A DNA stretch of 64,000 bases from Arion vulgaris. Taxonomy: Eukaryota > Mollusca > Gastropoda > Stylommatophora > Arionidae. Of this stretch, positions 1 to 12,800 are shown piece by piece. The notes under the pieces are model-generated. The model saw only the letters and a program-made list of their open reading frames with translations, was not told the origin of the DNA and did not search any database. The position numbers were made by a program, and so were the translations under genes. The stretch lies in contig CM036758.1 of NCBI GenBank assembly GCA_020796225.1, positions 32,271,647 through 32,335,646 on the forward strand. The letters are read 5' to 3'. Each line of letters opens with the position of its first letter. Position 1 is the stretch's first letter.

Positions 1-652
1 AGTAACGGTCATCAGTTTATACTTTTTGTGTTTTTGTACAATTAAAAACAGTATGAAATATAATTCATATGAAAACATAAGAATACTAAGAGAATGCATA
101 TTCCTAGTGGCAACATATGTGTGAAGCATGGACATTTAGCAAGTAGTGGAAAGAGTGCTTTTGAATATAAGTATTGCATAAGAGTCCTGTGTCGCCTTTT
201 TTGTTTTTAACGGCAGGCTACAATCTTTCAATTCTTCCCATGGAATACAACACACATGACGTAAACCCACCTCTACCGTTGTCTTTGATGGTCTCCAATA
301 ATGCACATTTTGTCTGCTAGATTTCTGTTTATTTATTCCATCTTGTCTTTCCTTCTTCTTTGTGTTCGATCTTCACAGCCAATTTTATAATTCTTATTGT
401 GATATATAATTGACTTTGACAAGAACGACTGACGTGTTGAACCCATTAAAATTAGGCCCCCACTGTGTGTAGGATACCATTTTTTCCCTACAGGAAGTGT
501 TTTGAGTCTATCTCGGTGACAGTAAGTCCCTAACACTTCCCCTTCATTCGTACAAGTTCTCTTTAATGATCTATTTTGCAGAATATTTTGACTTGGATCT
601 GTGCCAAAGAGCCTAACATTTAATCTCTGAATCTAATCTTTGACAATTTCAG
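1..652 (+). other. BRD4: Intron (3' part) of the BET gene
   Basis: No coding signal or recognisable repeat is seen here. The stretch ends in a pyrimidine-containing acceptor (AG at 651-652) directly before an exon whose translation matches the end of bromodomain 2. The bromodomain exons must therefore lie upstream of the window. Confidence 0.7.
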
Positions 653-844
653 GAGGTCTTTGAGATGAAGTATGCCCTCATGCCAGAAGAATCACTGCAG
701 GCAGATCCAACACCACCATCATCTGTGGCATCTGGTTTGACACGAGGTGAGGAAGGCAGTGGACTGTCTTCAAGTGGTGAGAGTTCTGATGATGATGACA
801 GTGAAGAGGAAAGAGAAAGACAGTTAAGAGACCTGCAAGAACAA
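653..844 (+). CDS. BRD4: BET gene exon a: end of bromodomain 2 plus acidic Ser/Asp region
   Basis: Begins after AG at 651-652 and ends before GTAAGT at 845, phase 0. It encodes [14 protein letters not shown], equivalent to the last helix of bromodomain 2 (VFEMRFAKMPDEP in human BRD4). [20 protein letters not shown] follows, an acidic phosphorylatable cluster, and then LRDLQEQ, which starts the conserved coiled coil. An in-frame ATG at 665 is internal, not a start. Confidence 0.92.
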
Positions 845-3800
845 GTAAGTTTGATGTATTTAAAATGTTTAATTTTAGTTAAATTAGTTTTATTGTCACA
901 CTGAGATACTTCCAAAGGATTGACTTCATTGCATATCGTTTTACTTCATAAGGCTCTGTCCCTCCGCAGAAATGACACACCATCTGCTTAGAGTATTGTG
1001 CAAACACTAACCAATCCTAGGAGTCTCTGGAAGAATCTCCCACAAACATGAAATTAAAAATCCACAACCTTTGGAAATAACACAAATGGCTAAGCGACAG
1101 ATACACTCTTGTTATTCAAAGTGTTATGTGAATTGACATTAAATACATTTGAAAATTTATAGACTCCACAATCTTCAGAAATGATGTTTCTCCTTTAAAG
1201 TGCATATTTTATGTTGAATATTTATCTTGTTGTGGAGTTTAACAATGTGTAACAATATTCTCTTTGTCTTCCGTCACTCACAGCTTGCCAAAGTCCAGGA
1301 ACAACTAGCATCACTTACTAGGGAACATGTGCAAAGATTGAAAGAAAAGAATGAAAACAAGACCAAGAAGAAGAAAAAGGTCAAGGAAGAAATCAAGAAA
1401 GAACCAATAGAAACAGTGAACCCACTTCCACAAGTTCCTATGGCATCTCTGCCAGCCCCAGCTCTCACAAAAGACACTCCAAAACCCAAGAAAAAGTCAA
1501 AACAGAAGTCACCAGCCAACAAGAAACCTAGAAACAACAGCATTAATCGTGGGAATTCAAACTATAAACGCTCGAGCTTTTACCCCTGCCCCACCTCTGG
1601 TGCCACCATTTGATAGTGATGACGAGGACAATGCAAAGCCAATGACGTACGATGAGAAACGACAATTGAGTCTTGATATTAATAAGTTGCCAGGTAAGAA
1701 TGTGGGGGCTACGTCAGCTTTCTTTTGTTTGTGTCACATGCTGCTCAAATTCATGATGCATTAAGATTTAGCTAAACAAATTAGAAAAAAAAGTGAGTGG
1801 TGGATTACGTTTCTGTACTTCTATTTTCTCATTGAAAGTTTTAGTTGCTGACCTATACCTCCCTAAGTAAGAAGGGTGAAGTAGAAGAAATGTTATATGC
1901 TTATCTCAGTGATTACATTGTCTTGACAATTTCTTTCTTCTGAATCTATAGGTGACAAGCTTGGTAGAGTTGTTCACATTATTCAATCTAAGGAACCGTC
2001 TTTAAGAGATTCGAACCCAGATGAAATTGAGATTGACTTTGAGACTCTCAAACCCTCAACATTGCGGGAACTAGAAGAGTATGTAATGACATGCTTAAAG
2101 AAGAAACCACGTAAAGCGTACAGTAAGTATCAAGTTTAGTTGCAAAATTACAATTCCTTGCATTGCAGTTTTTAATGTTTTATCTAGAACCACTTATAAA
2201 CTTCATCGTTTTTTGGGTCAATGATTGTTAGTATATGTCTCTTACGATGACTAAGCTGCAATATTTTGTGACAGCACATTCTATTTTCTGTGCGTTAATT
2301 CAGGCTCTACAGTATGTATAGTACAGTGTGTAATGGTCGAAGTCATTTATGTGTTTCTCATATGTTGTGTGGTCTCCAGGGTAGCGAAGACATCTTTGAA
2401 ATTGAGTTAGATATGCTGGAATAGGTGGCGTCTGTGGCCTAGGTTAGGTGACTGGCTATTAACCCCGAGCGTCTGAGTTCGAATCACGCCTATGGGACAG
2501 TTTGCTTGCAAATTGTTTCCTGATTAACAAAAGGACGATGGCACCACCTGCTCAGAGCAATGGCAAACTACTGAACGTATAAGTGGTGCCTAGAAAATCA
2601 ACGACTTGTTTACTGTGGTTGATGGCTACGCCCTTTGGGATATGCCACGATTTTCATTTTCATGCTGGAATAAATGTAGCTCATTATTTTGAGACTGATA
2701 GCAGTGTACCTGGATTTGAAACACCTATCTGATGCTACGGCTCAAGGGAGCAAAGAATAGTAACACTGCAACCTAAGAGGCTGGTGACTAGATGTCTAGG
2801 AAAGCTACCCTAGTAAATAAAAAGCATCACAGAAATCAGATGTGCTGGCCTACTTGTAGGCGCATAACAGATTAATTTAACAAGTGGTCGATATGGATCT
2901 TTTGAAGAAACAATGTCAAGTTTTACATGAGATTCTTTGTAATTTATACTCCACTCCAAAGACACATTTTCTATCTATACTTATCTCCTTCCTCTCAGAT
3001 GATGGATTTGAAGAACTTAAATGGATGTCAGAGAGTAGAAACGGATGGCAAATATTTGCCAAAGAATAATCCAGAGGGAGCAGTTGAATGGTTTATTTTG
3101 TAGTGTTATGTTCTTATAAAACAGGATAATCATACGTTTTCTAACTAAAGAGAATCTTGTTACATGTCTGTGATAATCCACAATGGGGAGATTAACTACG
3201 AATTCAGTGTCCACATCCGTAGTATTTGTAGTGATTAGGTATAGATTGAGCTATTTCTATTCATCTTCATGACATGTAATTGTGTGTTTTCTGCTTCACA
3301 GCCAAAAAAACTTCGGGCAAGTCTAAAGAGGAGGCACAGAGAGAGAAAAAACTGGAATTAGAGAAACGACTAGAAGGTGTTCAGCAACAACTGGGTCAAA
3401 CAAAGAAGTTCAAAAAAGGTAAGCTATACATTTGAAAGTATCCTGTTCTAATCTTTGAGAGTCGCTGTAGCGTAGTTAGAACAAGGTTCAATTACAGTGG
3501 GCGCGGAATATTTTTCCAAGTGTAATGGCTCTCAGTTCAACTCAGCATCAATTGGGTACCGGGAAGTAAAGGTGGCTGGTGTGACGTTGACCACATCACC
3601 CATCATGTGCCGGCGGTCAATAAACAAAGGGTCTAACACTGTAGTGCCCAAAATAGCTTGAAGTGTGAAAAAGGGTAAAAGAGCTAATTACACAGGTTCA
3701 GTAGATTTCAATGTTGCCTGCAATGTTAATGTGTTGTCTCACGCTCTCTCTGATAGTTTGTTGAATGTAGTAGCCGCACTACTTATTTAAGTTGATTTCT

Positions 3801-6800
3801 TTATCAAGTGAAAGGGTTGCAGTGACAATAGACCCAAGATAGCACATTTATTAACTTGTTAGATTTGTTGACTGTTACTTCCCGACATAAAACCGCATTT
3901 CCAATAAATGATAATTTCATCCATACTTGGATATAGATGTAATGATAGTGAATCTGCACTCTGATAACATGCATACAACATTCTGTGCTGTCATGTCATG
4001 AGATTTTTTGGGTAATTTATTCTCTACTCCAAGACACATCTTCTATCCATACTTATTTCTTTCCTCTCAGATGATGGTACCCCAGGTGGTGACATGGCAG
4101 TCTCAAGTAGGCTCAGTGCCAGCAGCAGTAGTTCATCTGGCAGTGACAGCAGCAGCGACAGCAGCTCTTCCAGCTCATCCGAATCATCCGACTCAGAATC
4201 AGGTTAGCACTCACACATGCCAAATATTTTGTATCTCTTAAGTGTTTACCAAAATCTGCCATCAAGTTCATGGACACAACTGTGTGGACATTTCTATTGG
4301 ATAATTGTGGGGAAACAGATCTGATCAGAACCATTACCCATGTCTTTTTGTGTGTGAATATTTGGACATTCACCCTGAATTAACCTAAGCAATGTATGAT
4401 ATTGTCAAATTATACGTTGCTTAGTAGTAAATTACTTTTTTTTTGTCATGCTTTGGGACTTAATATCAAAAAAGTTGATGGGAGAAGTGAAAAGAGTAAT
4501 ATACAAGTTAATAGCAAATATAGTAAGATCAAAATAAATAGGTCTAAAGCTTGAGTAACTTTATTGCTCCAGGATTTACCCCGTATGGCTCAGTCCCTCT
4601 CCAGAAATGGCACACCATCCACAAAGTTTTGCATAAGCTCGACAACTCCGACAACAATCCTAGTGGTCCCTAAATAAAATGTACCCGGGAAGAGAATGGT
4701 GTCTGGATTCAAATTAACATCTAAAGTCTAAACTCCACTCAACCATACTATAGAAGTTGCTGTCATGCATGAGAGACGATGCAATCTGTCTTGCTTGGAT
4801 GCCCTAATCTAGAGAAAGCTAGACAAGAACTGCCTCCCACTACATATGGTCGCCTCCCATAATTGCAGAAAATGTGCAGATTCTACAGTTTAACATTGGC
4901 TGGTGAAAACTTGTAGTCCTTATTGGAAGAATAAGATTTGCAAGGACTAAGCACTGTATGGGAACATAGTATACAATTAACTGGTGTGAGGTGAAAATGG
5001 AAACTGCCAAACACTTTGAAGCACTAGACATTTCATAAATCAGAAAGGGCGTGATTAATCGTTATACACTGCTAAAGATATTGGAAAGGAAACGACCTAT
5101 CCAGAGTGCTGTGACGATTATCCTTACTAATCACCGAGTGTGAAGCTGCAGTGATGTCTCCATGGCACATGATAGATAGCGTTTTGAGAAAAAAATTATG
5201 TACATGCAGCATATCCTCCCTGCGCAAGTGACCTGATATCTGCAAAGAAATGATAACAACTAATACATTTTGATATCCAGGGTACTAACTGTGTTACCAG
5301 GATAGTTGTAATCTAATAGTAGAAAATAGAATAGCCGCAGTTTAACCAAATATGACCTTTCTGGACACATGCAGGTCACATTACTACCATGATAAAACAC
5401 ATCATACTTTATCAGAGAGCTGCAGCTTTATTTTGGGTTAAAACCGATTTGACAGATCAATGCATGAGAGTTGATTTTTAATGGCAGCAGAAGTAGCGTT
5501 TTAGAACAGTGGACTCTTCTGGATTGATTTTTTTAAGTTTCTTTTAAATTAAAACTTTGTATGACGGTTTTTCTAACAATAGAGTAAATGATGAATGCAG
5601 TTTTTAAGTGATAGATCATGAACTTTGAAGTTGTAGATCTTCATTAGTGGTACTTTGTGGTGTCATTTTGTGCTACTTTGAGATGATAGATCCTTTTGTG
5701 GTGCTTTAGATCTTTTAGTAGTGCTTTGAGAAGATATTTTGTGGTACTCTGACGGTGGTGGTAGATCATTTTGAATCCATTTATGGTACTTTGAGCAGAT
5801 AGATCCTTTTGTGGTACGTGGGACAATATATGATTTTGTGATACATTGAGAGGAAAGATTGAGCGATACTGATATATTTTTTAGTGGTATTTCTAACGAT
5901 ATCTTTTAGTGGTACTTGAGACAATATATTTTTAGTGGTGCTTTGGGTTATAACATCCGATCATTGGAAGTAACACTTGTTGCACATTGATTTTAGCTAG
6001 TCATTGATTTGCTGCAGTTTATACGACTAATGGTTTTATTACCATTTTTTATTTCTGTGCCTTTTCTGTGCACTTTTGAGAGGCTGTGGTAGAGAACAAG
6101 TTGTTGAATGCATTAGTAACTAAGCCTATGTTGTAGAATATCTGATACGTATTTCATTCCGTTCCCATTGAATGTTTGTCACATTTTGACAAGTCCACAG
6201 AAACATTTTCTATGTCATTGATTACCTCCGTTTTATCTGTACACTAAATGGCTCAGTATCAACATAATAGATTGTAGTTTCATGTTCCTACTGATTGGTT
6301 GTGTTAGCCGATTGTTAATTTGCTGGTACCTTTATCTGAAGGAACTTATCTCGAGTAACATACCTGTCATTTAAATTTGTTAATCGGTGTTAAATGTGCC
6401 ATCAGCTGCACAAAGAGAAAGATCACCGATTGTAATGTACTTAAAATCTGCTGTCAATTGTATGTTCTCGAAACTTCTGGGCACATAGCTTGAGGCAATA
6501 TACCAGCATTAGAAATGTATTGTGATAGTTTATTTGTAAGGAGTTGACGGAAAAAACTGCATTAAATAATTTTATATGTAAAACCTGGGATGTTGTAATT
6601 AGAAGCTTTGCAGCCTTGGGAAACTTCTTGGTGTCTGAAGTTACGACATGATCAACGAACTAATCCATTTTAAAAAAGCTAGCGTATGTACATCACCTAA
6701 ACAAGCTGTGTGGACATGTAGAAGACTAGACTTTGTTCCAGTGTCAGACCTAAGGAATTTGTGACAAAAAAAACAAACTAAAGCTTTATGGAAACTGACG

Positions 6801-9800
6801 GCTGTTTGGATCTGGAGGAGAGACTATACTTAATATTGGTGACAGACGACCAATCATGGAAAAACTATGTCGGCAGAAACTTAGACTGTATTGTGGATCT
6901 AAAGAACTATCCAAACTTAGCTTTGGTAATATATCTTAAGATATTGTGACAGGGGAGCAGCTGTCCCAAAGATTATAGCGCATGCTTCTATTCGGAGACC
7001 GGGTTCAATCCCCAGTAAGGCCATTTTTTTGGCCTGGGTGGCATAAATTAAAAATCACAACCTGAACAGTTTCGTGACGACCGCACTAGACATGCGTCCA
7101 TTAAATTCCTCAGGTCCCTGTTTCTTCCCCCAATCCTCCACCCACCTAAAATACGGTATTACAGGCTATAGCTGCAGTATTTTGATAAACCAACCGTTTT
7201 AAAGGAACTGAGGCGGGTTTGGGGATCTGAATGTGACTGCTTCATTCTGCTGACATGCCTGAAAGATAATGTGACATACAACCAATCATAAAGAAAAGTT
7301 ATACAGAAACTAAAGGTGACTGAATACCTGGAACAGGTGGTTGGGCATACACATAGGGAATATTACAACAGCCAGTAGAGAAGTACAGCGGCTTGTACAT
7401 ATCGTCAGCTCATTTGTGCAATGTGCTGGACTTGTACGTTCTAATATTTAATACCGTTTGCATAATAATGACTAGTAACCATAAAATGTATATGGTGACT
7501 AACAGATAGTTTATTTTTGTATTGAAATTCTTATACGCAGTTAATTAGTTTGAAAGGTGTGTGCTTGTTTGACCTCACTTGTGCAATATTTTTTTTAAAC
7601 TCTTGTAAAAACAGAGACATGATATATATGTATATATACCTGTGTCTAACTATGTACCTGTCTTTAGACTTGTTTTCTATAAGCTGTTACCTACAGGATA
7701 TGATATGTTTACATGGATAACACTTGTTGACATTAGTTTGCCTGTGAGCAAGTTTGTGCGTTCTACGAGTGCAGTGTGTGCTAAGTAGAGGCCAGTCAAA
7801 TATTCATAAATTCCTAAATCACTTTTTTATAATTTAAAAAAAAATGTCAAATCATTCTGTATATTTGTTTTGTGTGGTAGCCGCTGTTTTCATTTCACTC
7901 CCTCCACCCATCATCTGGTGCTAGAAATAACATTTAATTGATTTTCGTAATATCTCACCCTCGTAGAAGTTGACCACATTTCCCAGCTCTTGATACATTA
8001 TTTTTCCCTGCTCAGCTGTACATACTTTTCTATCAATCCAAGATATATTTTTTATTTAACATAGCGTTAGATCTGATCCCGTCAAACACATTTCATTCTA
8101 GAACATGATATGAGCATGATAGACAGAATCTCCCCAACACAGACCCACTCTCCCACAACAAACCAGCGTGCCATTATGTATATTATGTAGATAATATATA
8201 TATATATATATATCTAGTTAGATTCTCAGTCCTGGCCTCCACTTGGAAGTAACATCTGCACTCAAGACGCACTCATAATTTTCATATTTTTTGTACATTC
8301 CTTATTTTTTTTTAATGAACTGACTGGAAGGAATTATAACTTAAAAGTAACGGAACATATAACGACTCAGTTTATAAATAAAGTGTCCTCAATTTGGCAA
8401 TTGCAAGATTTATTTGTACATTCCTTTAAAAAAATGAACTGGTGGGAAGGAATTATACATAAAGTAACTGAACTTATAACAACTGAGGTTATAAATACTG
8501 TCCTCAATTTGAGAATTTATTAATTGAGGCACAGCCCAAAGATTTCGGGAACACATTTTTTATAAACATTGTTTATCAATAGAGATTGTATATCTATATC
8601 TGATATATATATCTGAGCTGTTGTTCTTTCTCCTGGTCATGCTCATCAGATGTTAATTTTGTGTTACGAAGAATTGTTAGAAAACTTGTATGATTCTTGT
8701 TGTAAATTGTATGTCAACATTCAGTATGTCGGTGGTCAAATCATTTTTTTTAAACAACCAATCATGAATAAAGTAAGATTGCATTTTTTAATTTGAAGAC
8801 TGGCTTCTATATTTTAGCACACCTGCATAGTCTTTGTACCTGTCATTGTGTTGTGTGGGATGTTTGTATGCAATTTTGTATACAACTGGTATTAGTGTAA
8901 TGTAAGTTGGTTTGTATGCTGCTGGTATTGGGAAAGACCTCTGATTACATCCGGATGCAGGCATCAAATCGACGAAGTTTAGAATGCTGACCTGGGCATC
9001 AGTGAGTTGGAACGAGTCAACCAAAACAAGATAACACACACACTCTAGTCTGTAACGCCCCAGGCACTAGGGGTAGCAACAAATGCACACAATTCTTCTC
9101 TATTTTTCATTTACACTCATGTTGATCTCAGTGCAGTTTTCGTGACAGTCTCCTTGCTTAGACATGTCCATTCCATTGTACACACCTAACAAATTTTGTG
9201 GTACAAATTACTGTCACATATATTTACATCATGCTCTGCTGAAGTAGTTTGGAGTCTTTCTGGTCTCCCATTACTGTCACACATAGTTGCACCACATATT
9301 TCTGCTGAACTGGTGTTGCATTTTCATTCTGTCCAGTTAGTACACAACTACACCACATACATATCTTCGATATACTGGTTTGGAATGTTCTCTCTCTCCA
9401 GTTACAACTATACGTACATATAACCGATGCGCTGGTTTATAATGTTCACTCACTTCACTTACCGCAACCAAGCCCTCCTATCCAAAGGTAATCTTTTTGA
9501 GGTCTCTCCTCTCTCCCCATTTTGTTGCATTCCGTCTCCAACTCCCGCTCCAGTTCTTTGTCTTCCATTACCTCTTACTCTGGGGGTTTCATCAGAGGGC
9601 CTGTCTGGGGATGCTGTCCGAAGGTCTCAATGTGTCCTGTCCATCTCCACCTTCTGCCTGTATCTCTTGTTCCACTTGCTGTTGACCCGCACTTTCCTAG
9701 TTAACCTACTCTATACGTACATATGTTATACGTTAATATCTTTGATGAATTGGTTTGAAATGTTCACTGTCCAGTTACTGTCATACATTTATCGCACACA

Positions 9801-12800
9801 TCTTTGATGAACTAAAAAGTACATGAATTAGCATTTAAAAAAAAAGGTTGACGTTGAGTGAATCCACCAATATGTCAATGTTTGGGGATGGATGCATGCT
9901 AACAGCATATGTTGGGAGTATCCTCAACAATGCAGCACATTTTGACGCCAGCATTAAGTACATTTCCCAGATACATTAAATCACGTCTGACTTGACTGTT
10001 GCATGCCTGACTTCTAGTCAGCAGTATTTTATGCTAGAGCTACCTTTCAAGAGTAAACAAATGAGTTTGTCTGTCTCCAATGTGACTTGCCACTCAATAT
10101 TATGCTGCACTTATTTTTGACAGAATTTGTACCGACTTTAATAAGATTTACCAGGATGTTTCCTGTTTAAAACATTGAATTTGGTGTCCAAGAGTAAAGT
10201 AACAAATCTATATACATATATAGATTGGTTACCGAACTAATGTCACATCACTTGGTACCTGTGGCTCGCTGCTTAAACAACACTTCTCTCCCCCTCAAGC
10301 ATACAATCAAGCTCTACTTGTACAACATATAATTTGAAACTTCTTAAATTGCTGTATCGCCTGTGTGGTGCCGGGGCCCGCAAGGAAGCAAAGAATAGTA
10401 CCACTGCAATCTTCAAGGCATTTCGTGAAGGCGCCTGAGGTGGGGGCCTAGGGAAGTTACCCTGGTAAATAAAAAATGTTGCAGAAATCGGATGTTCTGT
10501 CCTACTTGCGCATAACTGGCACAACATAAAATCGCTTTTATGCTCAGATCACATACAGATTACAAAGAGTGGTTAACAATGGATCGATTTGGAGCGTTCG
10601 TAGAAGAAACAAATTTGCTTTATGGATTCAATGTCAATTTTAGTGTTCTCACCCAGCAGTAGGTCGCCAAGAGACCAAAGAACATCTATACCCCTTATCC
10701 AACCTAAAGTTCCCAACTTTCGATGCAAGCATGTCCGTTGTCTCATTTTTGCAAACACCTGCGTGAACAGGACATTAGATCCATGTCTCTGGAAGTTGGA
10801 AACCTCTATAGAGAACCTACTTTCATACCCTGTAGTATACTAGGGAGTATGGAGTTTACACCTTATTCTATAACCAATAGCACAAGGGATATGGTCAACT
10901 TTACATCTGGTGCACAGTTGAGGCTAGTTTGACCTGCCAGTTTTTCATGTTCTGAAAATAATGTCCCATGCTGGTTTCAAACCAAGACCCCTCCCATCTA
11001 GGAGACTAGTACACTGAACCACCATGACTCGTGATGTCAAAGAGGAATGAGGAAAAACAGGGCTATGTGACTTTTAAAAAGGACTGTCAATAAAAACAGG
11101 ATTTGGCTCTGAAATAATTCTTACCCGTTCCCATTTAGTTCTTGGAACTGCTATTGTGATGATTATACTGCCAGACATGTACTTATGATGAAATCGACTT
11201 GTATGGAGCTTATCTCTGGTGCCATGTAGTTTTGAATATTGTGGGGCCAGCTTCCTTTCTAGGAGGACATACAAGGAATAGTTTTGGGATATGTTCTGCA
11301 GTTTGATCAGAGATGACGGAGACAATCATAGCCTGTGCAACTTGTTATTCAGTCTGTTGTTTCCATTAAGTTGACTTAAGAGGATTTGGTGAAAATTTCT
11401 AAGAGCAGGACTGAGTATTACTGGGAGCTTAAGAACATAGACTTCAAGAACTAACTTGTCTGGAAGGCATAAAGAGATGCAAAAGAAAGGGTGGCAATGG
11501 ATTGGACATGTCCCCAGGATGCAAGCAAAAAAAAAAACAAGGCTGGCCGGAGACATGCAATGCTATGGACACCACAGGGACTTCTGAAGCAGATATTTCT
11601 CACACCTGTTTATCGTTTGATGTTATACTGATATCCAACTTGTTCATCCCTGTCTGTCTCGAACGTTCTCAAACCTGCTGGTCCATCCCTTGATGTCTTA
11701 CTGTTATCCGACTTGTTCATCCCTGTCTCTCTCAACTTCTCACACCAGTTCGTCTCTCACTTGATCTTATACTTCTACTTATATCAAACTTCTTCTACCC
11801 TTCTGGTCTCAACTTTCTCACACCTGTTTGTCTCTTATTTGATGTTATACTTAATCAAACTTGTTTGCCCCTCACTTGATATTATATTTAGATCAGACTT
11901 GTTCTTCCCTGTCTGTTTCTCACACCTTCCCACACCTGTTTGCCCCTCACTTCATGTTATACTTCTACATACATCAAACTTGTTCTTCCCTGTCTCACTT
12001 TCTCACACTTGTTTGTCCCTCACTTGTTAAACGTCCACATATACCAAACTTGTTCTTCCCTTTGTCTCTCTCACATCTGTTTGTCTCCCACTTGATGTTA
12101 TACTTCTACATATATATCAAACTTGTTCTTCCCTGTCTGTTTCAACTTCTCACTCCTGTTTGTCCTTCACTTGATGTTAGACTTCTTCCATATATCAAAC
12201 TTGTTCTTTTATTAGAGGCTGCACCGGTGACAATCATCCAGATCTTGTTCTCTCTCTCTAGCCACCCACAAACTGCCCAATTCACCCATGAAAGTTAACA
12301 TCCCTCTTTGGTTGGGCAGTCTGACATCCATATCTTTCACTTGTAATTATACATTGCACAGTGCAAATTGTAAGAAATATGTTAATTAATATTTACTCTA
12401 GTCTAAGTTGTGTGAATCCCAGTCGCTACCAGATTGGAGAGATGGGTGTTGATATTGGTATAGTCAGAAAAGAACGACAGACCAAATATGCAAAATGATT
12501 GATTAAACATTGAGTTGAGCTGCGTGTTAGGCTGCTGGATTTAAGGTGGAGATCGGAGCACCTATGGACATGCCTGGAATGTTAAGATAAAAGTCTCCAA
12601 TATAACTGATAGCATTAAACTGGCGTGTTGGGCTGCAGTACGCTGTTGGATTTGTTTAGGTGGATATAGGAGCACCTATGAACTTGTCCTGAGTGCTATA
12701 AGTCCTCAAATAATTGAGAAGAAACACATTCTTTTCTAAATCGTAGCTGTCTTTATACATATACCCATAATAAAATATTGTTTCTTAACTTTGCTGACCA

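Noticed and set aside
665..904. ATG at 665 as the gene start
   Set aside because: The codons before it in the same exon (EVFE) continue bromodomain 2, so the Met is internal.
5644..5826. Minus-strand 60-codon open frame
   Set aside because: Produced by the degenerate 'ttttgtggtacttt' repeat; no start or domain evidence.
11713..12298. Leu/Ser/His-rich open frames of 105-145 codons
   Set aside because: They lie entirely on the 77-bp minisatellite and its edge and repeat its words.
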